DNA from: Haladaptatus paucihalophilus DX253
GTDB lineage: Archaea > Halobacteriota > Halobacteria > Halobacteriales > Haladaptataceae
Direction of reading: 5' to 3'
DNA: 64,000 nt
Assembly (NCBI RefSeq): GCF_000376445.1
Contig: NZ_AQXI01000003.1
Location: forward strand, 299,902 to 363,901
Part shown: positions 1 to 9,202 of the stretch, one piece after another
How the letters are laid out: every line of letters begins with the position of its first letter
Numbering within the stretch: position 1 is the stretch's first letter
Notes under the pieces: model-generated
Database searches by the model: none
Told to the model about the DNA's origin: nothing
What the model saw: only the letters and a program-made list of their open reading frames with translations
Program-made: the position numbers and the translations under genes

Positions 1-2
1 TC

Positions 3-1919
3 ACCGCGCCCGACGGCGAGCGCGAACGGCTCGTTCGCGCGTTTCCCGACGTGCGCCGCACCGCGCGGTTCGAGTTGCCGCTGCCCGACCTCCCGATACC
101 CCACGAGGAACTGGAGTCCATCTGTATCATGGGACCGTTCAACGAGCAACTCGTGGGACGGGACCGCCCGACCTACGAGGACGGGGCGTACGTGTACGAG
201 ACGAAACTGCCGCCCGGGGAGCATCCCTACGGATTCCTGCTGAACAACGACCTCACCGAGCAGGTTCGGGGGACGCTCTCGGTTCCGGGACCGAGACGGC
301 CGCGAATTCGTCTCGACGCGGAGCGGGAGGCGGGAGACGTCCTCGTCACGGCCGACGCGAAAGCCGCACCCGACAGCGACTACGCGGACGACGAACTTGC
401 CGTGGAGTTCTACATCGGCGAGCGCGCTCCCGGCGCGCTCGCCAGCGGGGAGAAACGCGTTCATCGAGTCGAAAGCGACGGACGAACCGTCCGAATCCCG
501 CGCGACGAAATCGCCGACGCGCGACGGGTTCACGCCGTCGCGGTCGGCGAGCGCCACAGCATCGCCGAGCGCGTGGAGATTCGCGGCGACGACGAAGCGG
601 GTCGAAATCGGAACGCACGGACGCGAATCCACCGACCGAACGACCCGCCGGAGTGGGCGGCGTCGCCGACGGTGTACGAGATTTTCGTCCGGTCGTTCGC
701 GGGGGAGACGGTCGATACCAGCTTCATTGAACTGGAGCGCCGAGTCCCCTACCTCGAATGGCTGGGGGTGGACTGCGTGTGGTTGACCCCGGTTCTGGGG
801 AGTCCGACGACGCACGGCTATCACACGACGAACTACTTCGAAACGGCGGACGACCTCGGCACGCGCGCCGAATTCGAGTCCTTCGTCGCCGCCTGCCACG
901 ACGCCGGGATTCGCGTCATCTTCGACCTCGTTATCAACCACTCCTCGCGCGACCACCCCGCGTTCCAGATGAGCGCAGCGGGCGTACCCGAGTACCGGGA
1001 TTGGTACGTCTGGGAGGAGGATGGGGAAACGGGAGAAGCGAAAGCCCAGCGCTACTTCAACTGGGAGCGGATTCCGAACTTCAACTTCGATTCGCTCGCG
1101 GTCCGGCGCTTCCTGCTCGACGTGGTGGACGAGTGGGCGGGACTCGTGGACGGGTTCCGATGCGACGTGGCGTGGGGCGTCCCCCACGAGTTCTGGAAGG
1201 AGGTCGCCGACCGCGTGCCCGACGATTTCCTGCTCCTCGACGAGACGATTCCGCGCGACCCGGCCTACCACGAGGGCGAGTTCACGATGCACTACGACAC
1301 GACGCTGTACGGTACGCTGCGCGACATCGGGACGGGCGAAAAACCCGCCTCCGACGTTTTCGACGCACTTGAGGACGCGAAACGCGTCGGGTTCCCCGAC
1401 AGTGCGGTCCATCTGAGGTACGTCGAGAACCACGACGAATCGCGCTACCGCGAGGAGTGCGGACGCGACGCGCTGAAAGCCGCCGCGGCGGCGACGTTCA
1501 CGCTCCCCGGCGCGCCGATGATGTACTACGGCCAAGAGCGCGGCATGACCGAATACCGGGGCACGATGCGCTGGGACGACGGCGACGAGGAGTTGACGAC
1601 CTTCCACCGCTCGCTGTGCGAAACCCGCGACGAGTTGTCCGTCCTTCGGGACGGAACGGTCGAGCGAGTCGAATGGGAGAGCGATTCGGAAGCGGTCGTC
1701 GCGTTCGCCCGCGAGATGGACGCCGAACGCGTCGTCGTGGCGCTGAACTTCTCGGAACGGCCGCAATCGGTTCGAATCGACGAACGAATCGAAGCCGAAG
1801 ACCTGGTAACGGGAAGGCGGATTCCGACGGCGAGACGAGACGACGGCGGAACGCATTCCGGGACCGAACTCCTCGTTTCGGATGTCGTCGTCGTTCGAGC
1901 CACCGGGGAAAGTAAATAG
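3..1919 (+). CDS. GH13 alpha-amylase/maltodextrin-type glycosyl hydrolase, 5' end outside window
   Basis: Cytoplasmic-looking GH13 enzyme acting on alpha-glucans or maltodextrins. The reading frame is open to the left edge and the upstream residues (TAPDGERERLVRAFPD) continue the domain, so the true start lies outside the window; a GTG at 51 is the first in-window candidate. Counting from that GTG, an N-terminal CBM48-like beta domain (about 20-75) precedes the TIM barrel (about 205-530). GFRCDVAW supplies the nucleophile D372, LLDET the acid/base E398 and ENHDES the third acid D462. A short C-terminal beta domain follows. The next gene, 14 bp on, is a TrmB-type sugar regulator, which fits a maltodextrin role. 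Exact substrate is not resolvable from sequence. Confidence 0.9.
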   Translation, partial: TAPDGERERLVRAFPDVRRTARFELPLPDLPIPHEELESICIMGPFNEQLVGRDRPTYEDGAYVYETKLPPGEHPYGFLLNNDLTEQVRGTLSVPGPRRPRIRLDAEREAGDVLVTADAKAAPDSDYADDELAVEFYIGERAPGALASGEKRVHRVESDGRTVRIPRDEIADARRVHAVAVGERHSIAERVEIRGDDEAGRNRNARTRIHRPNDPPEWAASPTVYEIFVRSFAGETVDTSFIELERRVPYLEWLGVDCVWLTPVLGSPTTHGYHTTNYFETADDLGTRAEFESFVAACHDAGIRVIFDLVINHSSRDHPAFQMSAAGVPEYRDWYVWEEDGETGEAKAQRYFNWERIPNFNFDSLAVRRFLLDVVDEWAGLVDGFRCDVAWGVPHEFWKEVADRVPDDFLLLDETIPRDPAYHEGEFTMHYDTTLYGTLRDIGTGEKPASDVFDALEDAKRVGFPDSAVHLRYVENHDESRYREECGRDALKAAAAATFTLPGAPMMYYGQERGMTEYRGTMRWDDGDEELTTFHRSLCETRDELSVLRDGTVERVEWESDSEAVVAFAREMDAERVVVALNFSERPQSVRIDERIEAEDLVTGRRIPTARRDDGGTHSGTELLVSDVVVVRATGESK

Positions 1920-1933
1920 ATACCCGAGAAACC

Positions 1934-3004
1934 ATGAGCCAAGAAATGGACGACCGTACGCTCTCAGGACTCCTCCGCCAGTTCGGTCTCTCGGAGAAGG
2001 AAGTCGATACGTATCTCGCGATTCTCGAACAGGGTGAAGCCAAAGCCAGCACCATCGCCGACGACGCCGGGGTGTCGAAGCGGTACGTCTACAGTACCAG
2101 CGAGAAGTTGGCGGAACGCGGGTTCGTGGAGGTGAACGACCACGTCGTCCCGACCATGATTCGTGCCAACCCGCCCGAGCGGGTCATCGGCACGCTCGCC
2201 GACCGGGTGGAGACGATGCGGCCCGCCCTCGACGAGCGATACTCGGCGACGACCAGCGAACCCGACCAGTTCGAGGTCATCAAGTCCCGCGTCACCGTCA
2301 TCAAGCGGATTCAAAACCGGCTCGCGGCGGCGAACGAGGAGGTGACGCTCTCGATTCCCTACGAACACCTCCCCGAGGTCGCGGGCGAACTCGAAAGCGC
2401 GGTCGAGCGCGGGGTGCTCGTGTTGCTCGTCCTCAGCGGCGTCCACCGGGACGACGTGGACGAGGCGGAGTTCGAGGGACTCGCCAGCACGGTCCGCGTG
2501 TGGCGCGAACCGATGCCGACGACGCTCACGGTTGACAAGCAGTTCGGCCTCGTCGCGCCGACGGAGATGATAGTCCGCTCGAACAGCGACAAGCAGGCCA
2601 TCACGTTCGCACAGGAACAGCTCGTGCCGGTCCTCGTCGGGTCGTTCTTCGGCAACTACTGGCCCATGGCGAACGAGGTGTACGCGACGGAACCGGTGGC
2701 GCTGCCGAAGACCTTCGACGACTTCCGCTCCGCCGTGTTGCAAGCGACGCTCCACCTCAGGAAAGGAAACAGCATCACCGCGCGCGTCACGGGACGGCCG
2801 GTCGGCGAGGAGGCGGACCCCACGACGGTCGAAGGGAGCGTCATCGACGTCCGCCAATCGCTGCTCGAACCGGCGTCGAACGCGTTTCCGGTCGAAGCGG
2901 CGCTCGTCCTCGAAACCGAGGACGGCGAAGTGACGGTCGGCGGTTCGGGGTCGTTCGTGGAGGACTTCGAAGCCGAGGCCGTGACGCTCGAGTTCGCTCA
3001 GTAA
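1934..3004 (+). CDS. TrmB-family sugar-sensing transcriptional regulator
   Basis: 356 residues. The N-terminal winged helix-turn-helix of the TrmB family covers about 8-80 (FGLSEKEVDTYLAILEQGEAKASTIADDAGVSKRYVY region). It is followed by the C-terminal sugar-binding TrmB domain (about 115-350). The family regulates sugar transport and amylolytic genes in archaea in response to bound sugar. The gene sits 14 bp downstream of the GH13 enzyme in the same direction, so cotranscription and control of that enzyme are inferred. ATG at 1934 is preferred over the in-frame ATG at 1946 because it begins just after the upstream stop. The stop overlaps the convergent DUF4112 gene by 7 bp. Confidence 0.9.
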   Translation: MSQEMDDRTLSGLLRQFGLSEKEVDTYLAILEQGEAKASTIADDAGVSKRYVYSTSEKLAERGFVEVNDHVVPTMIRANPPERVIGTLADRVETMRPALDERYSATTSEPDQFEVIKSRVTVIKRIQNRLAAANEEVTLSIPYEHLPEVAGELESAVERGVLVLLVLSGVHRDDVDEAEFEGLASTVRVWREPMPTTLTVDKQFGLVAPTEMIVRSNSDKQAITFAQEQLVPVLVGSFFGNYWPMANEVYATEPVALPKTFDDFRSAVLQATLHLRKGNSITARVTGRPVGEEADPTTVEGSVIDVRQSLLEPASNAFPVEAALVLETEDGEVTVGGSGSFVEDFEAEAVTLEFAQ

Positions 3005-3369
3005 CGCTCGACGTGTCGTTCGATGAGGGCCCGGTTCTTCCGATTCGCCTTCCACGCCGCGTCGAAAACAGAACCGAGTACGGGAACCGACCCGCCGAAC
3101 GTGTCGATTGCGACGTTTGCGAGCATTCGCGCGAGCACGTGACGCGGAACGTCCATTCGGTACCCTTCGAGCGCGATATAGAGCGAGATGAGCGCCGAGG
3201 CGAGGTCGCCGCCGACGGGAAGCAAGCCGAGAATCGGGTCCAGACCGACGCGAAACTGGGTCCCGGGGATGCGAAACGCCTCGTCGAGGAGGCGGCTCAC
3301 CGTTCGTACTCGCTCGATGGATTTCCGCTTACGGCGAGGGAGCGTTTCGGGGATGTCGGCGGTGTTCAT
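2998..3369 (-). CDS. DUF4112 domain small membrane-associated protein
   Basis: 123 residues from the ATG at 3369 (MNTADIPETLPRRKRK). The frame is open further upstream, but the upstream translation is low-complexity and overlaps the divergent reductase, so the internal ATG is chosen. It matches DUF4112: an amphipathic N-terminus, then FRVGLDPILGLLPVGGDLASALISLYIAL as a hydrophobic segment, then VPVLGSVFDAAWKANRKN near the C-terminus. Function of this family is unknown. It converges on the TrmB gene with a 7-bp tail overlap. Confidence 0.8.
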   Translation of the reverse strand: MNTADIPETLPRRKRKSIERVRTVSRLLDEAFRIPGTQFRVGLDPILGLLPVGGDLASALISLYIALEGYRMDVPRHVLARMLANVAIDTFGGSVPVLGSVFDAAWKANRKNRALIERHVERY

Positions 3370-3532
3370 GGAGGTATATCCAGGCACTCCGTCGGGATAG
3401 GCGTTCCGGCAGTCAGGCGGCCGGGAGGAAGGCGCTCCGGCGGTCGAGCAGGATAAGTCGGCAGTCCAGTAGTCGGGGCATCCGACAGTTCGGCCGGTTC
3501 GTTTACGGAGAGGAGTACCGTCAGCGTCGGCC

Positions 3533-4258
3533 ATGCGCGAGGTCGAAATCACGTCGATACATCGGATGACGCCGCGAGTCAAGCAGTTCGAACTCGTCGC
3601 GGACGAAGCGTTCGAGTACGAACCAGGCCACCACACCCACCTCCACTTCGAACGGGAGGGCGATGACGGTGATGGAGAAACGGAAGACGGGGAAGTCGTC
3701 CGGCCGTACACCGCGACCGGGTTGCCTGGGACGAACAGCATCACGCTGGCGATAAAGCGCTACGACGACGGGACCGCCTCGGTGTACATGCACGACCGCG
3801 AACCCGGGGACACCATCGAAATCGAGGAGTTGGACGGCAACCTCTATCTCCGAGACCTCGATTCCGACGTTGCCTTCGTCTCGACTGGAACAGGAATCAC
3901 GCCGATGATGGCGATGGTGAAACAGTATCTTCGGGACGGGACCGGCCACGCGACCTTCCTCTACGGCGAAAAGACGCAAGAGGACGTGATGTACCGCGAG
4001 ACGCTGGACCAACTCGAAGCGGAACACGAGAACCTGACCGTGGTCTACTCGCTCTCGGACGAGGACTGGAGCGGCCGAACGGGACACGTCCAAGCGCACA
4101 TCGAGGACGTCGTTCCGGACCCCGAAGCGACCGATTTCTACTGCTGTGGCGTCCCGGGAATGGTCGTCGAAACCACGGAGAAACTGGCCGACATCGGCGT
4201 CCCGGACGAGCGAATATACAGCGAAGGATGGGAGAAGGACGAAGTTTCCGAAGAGTGA
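3533..4258 (+). CDS. FAD-binding ferredoxin/NAD(P) reductase-type oxidoreductase
   Basis: 241 residues of the ferredoxin-NADP reductase fold. The N-terminal FAD barrel carries RPYTATGLPG (about 64-73), matching the RxYS/T flavin-binding motif. The NAD(P) domain has STGTGITPMMAM (about 121-132), and the C-terminal CCGVPGMV is the usual nicotinamide-side Cys-Gly motif. The protein has no Fe-S motif of its own, so it should pass electrons between NAD(P)H and a separate carrier. An acidic insertion (EGDDGDGETEDGE) interrupts the FAD domain, typical of haloarchaeal loops. It is divergent from the DUF4112 gene and convergent with the VOC gene. Confidence 0.88.
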   Translation: MREVEITSIHRMTPRVKQFELVADEAFEYEPGHHTHLHFEREGDDGDGETEDGEVVRPYTATGLPGTNSITLAIKRYDDGTASVYMHDREPGDTIEIEELDGNLYLRDLDSDVAFVSTGTGITPMMAMVKQYLRDGTGHATFLYGEKTQEDVMYRETLDQLEAEHENLTVVYSLSDEDWSGRTGHVQAHIEDVVPDPEATDFYCCGVPGMVVETTEKLADIGVPDERIYSEGWEKDEVSEE

Positions 4259-4279
4259 TTTCGGAGCGGCACGGCGACT

Positions 4280-4687
4280 CTACCCGTCGAACTCCCAGTA
4301 GGGGTTCCACGCGACTTCCCAGAGGTGTCCGTCCGGGTCGGCAAAGTAGCCGGAGTAGCCGCCCCACTCGGTTTCCGTCGCTGGTTTTACGAGGTCACCG
4401 CCCGCCGAAACCGCGTCGCCGAGGACGGAATCGACCTGTTCTCTCGATTCGACGTTGTGGGCGAGTGTGATGCCGTCGAAGCCACGTCCATCGGACGAAA
4501 CGGTCGCGTCGTCCGCGAGTGCCGTCCGCGGGTAAAGCGCCAGCCACGTTCCGGCGAGTTCGAAAAAAGCGATGTCTGCGCCGTCCTCGGACTCCTGCAT
4601 CGGGAGTTCGAGTCCGTCGCGGTAGAACCGAACTGACTCGCCGAGGTCGGCGACGCCGAGCGTGACGATGCTGATTCTGGGGTCCAT
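4280..4687 (-). CDS. VOC-family glyoxalase/bleomycin-resistance-fold protein
   Basis: 135 residues from the ATG at 4687 (MDPRISIVTLGVADL). A single glyoxalase/VOC unit has two beta-alpha-beta-beta-beta halves: SIVTLGVADLGESVRFYRDG at the N-terminus and GGYSGYFADPDGHLWEVAWN at the C-terminus, where the Glu of LWEVAW is the usual metal ligand. The same frame stays open on the minus strand up to 5581, but the upstream part is antisense to the ThuA gene, so the start is placed at 4687. Substrate is unknown. VOC proteins bind metal and act in detoxification or ring cleavage. Confidence 0.85.
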   Translation of the reverse strand: MDPRISIVTLGVADLGESVRFYRDGLELPMQESEDGADIAFFELAGTWLALYPRTALADDATVSSDGRGFDGITLAHNVESREQVDSVLGDAVSAGGDLVKPATETEWGGYSGYFADPDGHLWEVAWNPYWEFDG

Positions 4688-4715
4688 GACGCGAATCCGA
4701 CAGGGATGAAGATAA

Positions 4716-4785
4716 ACGTGGCTGTGGTCGTACGGGAACATACGTGGCTGTGGCCTCGGGGAAATGGGGATACACGTAGCTGTGG
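4716..4785 (+). repeat. Three imperfect copies of ACGTGGCTGTGG between VOC and ThuA genes
   Basis: ACGTGGCTGTGG occurs at 4716 and 4742 and as ACGTAGCTGTGG at 4774, all in one orientation in the divergent intergenic region. Spacing is 26 and 32 bp. It could be an operator array or a relic of local duplication. Confidence 0.6.
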
Positions 4786-4846
4786 TGTGGTCTCGGCGGA
4801 GTGAGCTTCCGAAACACCCAATCGAGCGGCCGGTGAGAGACGAGAC

Positions 4847-5569
4847 ATGGACGACACGCGCGTCACGGTGTGGAACGAATTCCGGCACGAGCGAGAGGAC
4901 GAAGCGAGCGAGGAGTGCTATCCCGACGGCATCCACGCGGTGCTCGCCGAAGCGTTCGAGGAGCGAGGTTTCGCTGTCGAAACGGCGACGCTCGACGAAC
5001 CCGAGCACGGGCTGACGGAGGAGGTGCTCGACGAGACGGACGTACTCACGTGGTGGGGGCACACAGCGCACGACGAAGTGGAAGACGAAGTCGTCGAGCG
5101 GGTACAACAACGCGTCCTCGACGGGATGGGGCTCATCGTCCTCCATTCGGGTCACTTCTCGAAGATTTTCAAGCGGTTGATGGGAACGAGTTGCGACCTG
5201 AAGTGGCGGGAAGTGGGCGAGCGAGAGCGCCTGTGGGTCGTCGAATCCGGCCACTCCATCGCAGACGGAATCGAAGAGCAAGTCGTCGTTCCGAACGCGG
5301 AGATGTACGGCGAACGATTCGACGTTCCGGCCCCCGACGAACTCGTCTTCGTCAGTTGGTTCGAGGGCGGGGAAGTGTTCCGAAGCGGATGTTGTTACCG
5401 CCGCGGGTCGGGACGCATCTTCTACTTCCGACCCGGCCACGAAACGTACCCGATTTACAGACAGCCCGAGATTCGGCGTATCTTGGGGAACGCCGTCGAA
5501 TGGGCCGCCGCCGGGAGCGGTGCCCGCCCCGAGTTCGGGAGGGCTCCCGAGCCACCCGAAAAACGGTAG
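4847..5569 (+). CDS. ThuA-domain protein (trehalose-utilization-like)
   Basis: 240 residues matching the ThuA/DJ-1-like glutamine-amidotransferase fold. It starts [12 protein letters not shown] and carries [28 protein letters not shown] and the C-terminal [22 protein letters not shown], all typical of ThuA proteins next to sugar catabolic genes. The family is linked to trehalose or sugar use, but the reaction is not firmly known. Preceded by a short direct-repeat region shared with the divergent VOC gene. No signal peptide, so cytoplasmic. Confidence 0.87.
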   Translation: MDDTRVTVWNEFRHEREDEASEECYPDGIHAVLAEAFEERGFAVETATLDEPEHGLTEEVLDETDVLTWWGHTAHDEVEDEVVERVQQRVLDGMGLIVLHSGHFSKIFKRLMGTSCDLKWREVGERERLWVVESGHSIADGIEEQVVVPNAEMYGERFDVPAPDELVFVSWFEGGEVFRSGCCYRRGSGRIFYFRPGHETYPIYRQPEIRRILGNAVEWAAAGSGARPEFGRAPEPPEKR

Positions 5570-5710
5570 CTCGGTAGTCACAACGACGAGCCGAACACGT
5601 AGACTGGACCGAAATGGACGTACAACGAGTAGGCAATTGGTGTGAAACGATAGACGGGATAAACCGGGATACGTGAATTATGTAATGTATCCAAGATGAC
5701 GAGGACAAAG

Positions 5711-5719
5711 TTATATATT
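5711..5719 (+). promoter_or_regulatory. TATA box of the histidine kinase gene
   Basis: TTATATATT lies about 28-36 bp upstream of the ATG at 5747, the spacing expected for a leaderless or near-leaderless haloarchaeal transcript. Confidence 0.6.
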
Positions 5720-5746
5720 GGTCACATACGAGACGTGTAATGTAGA

Positions 5747-7363
5747 ATGGAAGGTCGCCCGATTCGGGTGCTCCACGTCGAAGACAACGAGTTCTTCGGA
5801 ACGATCGCGTCGGAAATCCTTCAACAGGAGATAGAGAGCGTGACCGTTCGCACGGAGACCGTCCCAACGGACGCGCTGGCCCGCCTCGAACAGGAGCAGT
5901 TCGATTGCGTCGTTAGTGACTACGAGATGCCGGAGATGGACGGCCTCGAACTGCTCGACGCGGTTCGAGAGCGAGCACCCGAAATGCCCTTCATCCTCAT
6001 GACGGGTGGCGGAAGCGAAAAAACAGCGAGCAAAGCGATTTCCGCTGGAATTACCGACTATCTCAGGAAAGGGACCGGAAAGAGACAGTTCGTCGCCCTC
6101 GCAAACCGAGTCGAGAACGCGGTCGCACATCGACGTGCGGAGCAGACGGTCCGACGTCAGATAGCGATCAACGAACTCATCTGGGGCATCAGCCAATCGC
6201 TTCTCGAAGCATCGACCCGCGGGGAGATAGAAGAGTCCGTGTGCGAACGACTCGCGGCGTCCGAATCGTACCGCCTCGCGTGGATCGGAAAAGCAGACGA
6301 CGACGGACGAATCGTTCCCCGCGTCTCCGCGGGAGTCGAGGAGGGATACCTCGACGACGTACTCCACACCGATTCGGAAGGATATCACTACACGCCGCTC
6401 GCACGCGCCGTCGAAACGGGACAGATGCAGATAACACAGAATATCGGCACGGATTCCTCCGACGAGGAGTGGCAGCGGAAGGCCCGCAAGCGCGGCTATC
6501 GGTCGAAGGCAACGATACCCCTCAGATACGAAAGCACCCTCTACGGGGTGTTGAACGTCTACTCTTCTCACCCGCACGCGTTCGACGAAACGGAGCGACA
6601 CGTCCTCTCGAAGTTCGGCAACAGCATCGCGTACGCCATCAACTCCGTTCGGACGCGACAGGAGTTGCTCCGTCGTGAACAACGCCTCCAAGTGTTCAAT
6701 CGCATCCTCCGACACAACCTTCGAAACGACCTCAACGTCGTTCTCGGACACGCGGACAACCTGATAGAATCGGTCCCCGAGGCGACCGAAAGCGCCGAAA
6801 TCATCAAACGAAAGGCGACAGACCTGATAGACGTCAGCGAAAAGGCCCGCGAGGTCGGTCGGACGCTCGACAAACCCAGCGGGACGCGGGCCGCCATCGA
6901 AATCACGGGTCTCATCGAACGGACGTGCTCTGATCTCCGAGAAGCGTATCCTTCGGTCGAGCTCTCCGCTGATCTCCCCGAGAGGGCGTGGGTATATGGC
7001 GACAAAACGCTCGATACGGTCGTCAACGAGGTCGTCGAAAACGCCATCAAACACAACGACCGCGAACGACCGACGGTGACGCTTTCGGTAACGACCGTCG
7101 AGGAGGACGAGAAACGGTGGGTAGAGATCGTCGTTGCAGACGACGGACCGGGAATCCCGGAGGAAGAACAGGCGGTGCTTATCGAAGGGAGGGAAACCGC
7201 CCTCCAACACGGTAGCGGACTCGGATTGTGGCTGACGAACTGGATCGTCGGTAAGTTCGGAGGCGAGCTACACTTCGGTACCAATCGACCGATGGGGAGC
7301 ATCGTGACGATTCGACTCAAACGCGCCGATCCGTCGGTCGGGGAGTCGAAACCTGTCGGATAG
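5747..7363 (+). CDS. Hybrid receiver-GAF-histidine kinase
   Basis: 538-residue cytoplasmic sensor kinase. An intact receiver domain (1-125) has the acid pair E12/D13, phospho-acceptor D58 in VVSDYEMP and Lys in DYLRKG. A GAF-type sensor domain (about 140-300) follows. The kinase core has the H-box ILRHNLRNDL (H323), N-box NEVVENAIKHN, and ATP-lid motifs DDGPGIP and GSGLGLWL. No membrane segment, so an internal or diffusible signal or a partner kinase is likely. This receiver-first layout is common in haloarchaea. There is no adjacent output regulator. A TATA box sits just upstream. Confidence 0.92.
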   Translation: MEGRPIRVLHVEDNEFFGTIASEILQQEIESVTVRTETVPTDALARLEQEQFDCVVSDYEMPEMDGLELLDAVRERAPEMPFILMTGGGSEKTASKAISAGITDYLRKGTGKRQFVALANRVENAVAHRRAEQTVRRQIAINELIWGISQSLLEASTRGEIEESVCERLAASESYRLAWIGKADDDGRIVPRVSAGVEEGYLDDVLHTDSEGYHYTPLARAVETGQMQITQNIGTDSSDEEWQRKARKRGYRSKATIPLRYESTLYGVLNVYSSHPHAFDETERHVLSKFGNSIAYAINSVRTRQELLRREQRLQVFNRILRHNLRNDLNVVLGHADNLIESVPEATESAEIIKRKATDLIDVSEKAREVGRTLDKPSGTRAAIEITGLIERTCSDLREAYPSVELSADLPERAWVYGDKTLDTVVNEVVENAIKHNDRERPTVTLSVTTVEEDEKRWVEIVVADDGPGIPEEEQAVLIEGRETALQHGSGLGLWLTNWIVGKFGGELHFGTNRPMGSIVTIRLKRADPSVGESKPVG

Positions 7364-7680
7364 TTAGGAATTGTCGGATACTCGGAACCTCGAAACCCGT
7401 CGGATAATCGGAACCCGTTTTCTTGCTGTCGGGACGGGACAATCCGACCGGCAGTTGCGCGCGCCTGCTGCAAACAACCAGTTACAATCCCGCTCACAAC
7501 CTCTGTCACAATCTCGCTCCCAGTACCGCCTTCACTTCCCGTACCGCCCTCACTCCAATGGATGGTGACCTCACTCGAATTGAGAATCCATTCTGCTTCC
7601 GTTAGTTTCTCGCTTTTTTAATACCATCGACAACATTCAACAATAAATATATAGTGGTGAAGGAAAATGATTGGAATGAA
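7364..7680. other. Intergenic region with short degenerate repeats
   Basis: About 317 bp without a gene. GTCGGATA recurs at 7355, 7373 and 7399 with CGGAACC beside it. Farther on, CACAACCTCTGTCACAATCT and CAGTACCGCC/CGTACCGCC are near-duplicates. A T-run (CGCTTTTTTA, 7611-7620) could end transcription from the left or sit in the promoter of the next gene. No RNA gene seen. Confidence 0.5.
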
Positions 7681-8487
7681 ATGAGCACTGAACTCCCACG
7701 TACCATCGACCGCTTCCGACAGCCGGAGTACACGGGTGAAAATCGCTGTACACCCTGTACGATAGTCAACGTCGCTATCGCCGTCGTCGTCAGTACGATA
7801 CTGACGTTTCCAGCGATGCCGCTCGGGATCGCGTTCTTCGCGTTCAGCATGGCCGCGATTTATCTCCGCGGGTACCTCGTTCCCGGAACACCGTGGTTTA
7901 CGAAAACCTACTTCCCCGACTGGTTGCTTCGAAAGTTCGACAAGCACGAAATGCCGACCGCGACACCGGAACCGACGGACCGCGAGCCGGAGGACGTCCT
8001 CTCCGAGGCGAACGTCGTCGAACCCTGTGCCGAAATCGACGACCTCTGCCTCGACGAGAAGTTCCGCTCGGCGTGGCACGAGAACATGGAGCGCGTCATG
8101 GCGGACGGTGCAGAAAAGCGGGACTTGAGTCGAATTCTTGGCGCGGACGAATCGGAGTTGGAGTTCGAAGAGCACGACTCCGCCTTCATCGCCCGAATCG
8201 AGGGCCGCCGACTCGGCCAATGGGAATCTCGACCCGCGCTGATCGCCGACCTCGCGGCCGCCCGCGAGCTGAGCGACCGATACGATCACTGGGATGACCT
8301 CTCCGTCGACAACCAAAGCCGCATCCTTAGCGGCCTTCGTATCTTCCTCGATACCTGCCCGGAATGTGGTGATAATATCACGGCGGAGCAGGAAACCGTC
8401 GAGTCCTGCTGCCGGTCGATGGAAGTCGTCGCCGCCACCTGTGAAGGGTGTGACGCACGTATCCTCGAAGTCGAACAAACCGAATAA
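7681..8487 (+). CDS. Haloarchaeal membrane protein with C-terminal zinc ribbon
   Basis: 268 residues from the ATG at 7681 (MSTELPRTIDRF); a GTG nine codons upstream is possible, but the 7681 start gives the more natural N-terminus. Two adjacent hydrophobic segments (VNVAIAVVVSTILTFPAMPLGIAFFAFSMAAIYL region) follow a CTPC motif. A soluble acidic domain then leads to CPECGD plus CC and CEGC, a probable zinc ribbon. Function unknown. It directly borders the repeat-rich origin region. Confidence 0.75.
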   Translation: MSTELPRTIDRFRQPEYTGENRCTPCTIVNVAIAVVVSTILTFPAMPLGIAFFAFSMAAIYLRGYLVPGTPWFTKTYFPDWLLRKFDKHEMPTATPEPTDREPEDVLSEANVVEPCAEIDDLCLDEKFRSAWHENMERVMADGAEKRDLSRILGADESELEFEEHDSAFIARIEGRRLGQWESRPALIADLAAARELSDRYDHWDDLSVDNQSRILSGLRIFLDTCPECGDNITAEQETVESCCRSMEVVAATCEGCDARILEVEQTE

Positions 8488-8629
8488 GAACCCCGTTATT
8501 CGGCCTGTTTCTACCGAACGACGTAACAATCGACCTTCTTCCAGTTCCGCTTCAAAGCACAGTGTCAACGGGTGTGTCGGTGGAAAGGCGGGTCGATTCG
8601 ATGGAGATGAGGATTCGATGGAGATGGGA

Positions 8630-8739
8630 ATTTGATTGGGATTTGATGGGGATTTGATTGGAGTTTGATGGAGATTTGATGGGGATTTGATGGAGATTTG
8701 ATGGGGATTTGATGGGGATTTGATTGGAGTTTGATGGGG
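8630..8739 (+). repeat. 11-bp minisatellite, ten contiguous units, ATTTGATGGGG
   Basis: Ten consecutive 11-mers, in perfect register, vary around ATTTGATGGGG (for example ATTTGATGGAG, ATTTGATTGGA, GTTTGATGGGG). Degenerate units continue upstream from about 8594. The 11-bp spacing is close to one helical turn. The unit resembles the AAATCATGGGG half of the inverted ORB-like motif found nearby. Confidence 0.85.
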
Positions 8740-8802
8740 ACCGAATTGGAATGAGAATCGAATAAATGGGAGAACGAGCCGAAGTCGTGGTTCTCAGAGC
8801 CA

Positions 8803-8824
8803 CACCACTGTTTCCGTTGTTTCC
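8803..8824 (+). repeat. ORB-like repeat 1 (divergent)
   Basis: CACTGTTTCCGTTGTTTCC; core TTTCCGTTGTTT matches the family with one C-to-T change. Confidence 0.5.
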
Positions 8825-8942
8825 ACGCCCGACAGACCGAATTCGGAGATCATAACTACATTGATTTACTAGGAGAAAAAACGTCGCAGAACGAATGAGA
8901 ACCCAACTGATGGGAGAAACCCACAGATACCGAGAACTCGTT

Positions 8943-8966
8943 GACTCCTCTATTTCCGCTGTTCAC
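8943..8966 (+). repeat. ORB-like repeat 2
   Basis: CTCCTCTATTTCCGCTGTT, sharing the ATTTCCGCTGTT core of the family. Confidence 0.65.
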
Positions 8967-9010
8967 TCTCCCGAGCAGCGATGGAATTGTTTCGAGGAGG
9001 TTATAAGCGA

Positions 9011-9032
9011 CCCCGTGATTTCCGCTGTTTCC
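9011..9032 (+). repeat. ORB-like repeat 3
   Basis: CCCCGTGATTTCCGCTGTTT, one base from the commonest form. Confidence 0.75.
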
Positions 9033-9057
9033 GTCGCTTCGTCGAATTACTCGACGA

Positions 9058-9079
9058 CCCCATGATTTCCGCTGTTTTC
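9058..9079 (+). repeat. ORB-like repeat 4 (consensus)
   Basis: CCCCATGATTTCCGCTGTTT, identical to the copy at 9640. Confidence 0.8.
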
Positions 9080-9202
9080 AACGGGACCACCGTGTGTTCT
9101 GTCGGTGCTGTGGCTGCCGTATCGTCACTGTTTCCTCGCCGTTGTGGGAGCGATTTCTCGCCGTCGGTGAACCAGTCGGTACTGTCGGACAAGTCGTTCT
9201 GT

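Noticed and set aside
5711..7210. 499-codon minus-strand frame antisense to the histidine kinase
   Set aside because: Shadow frame; the plus strand holds intact receiver, H-box and ATP-binding motifs.
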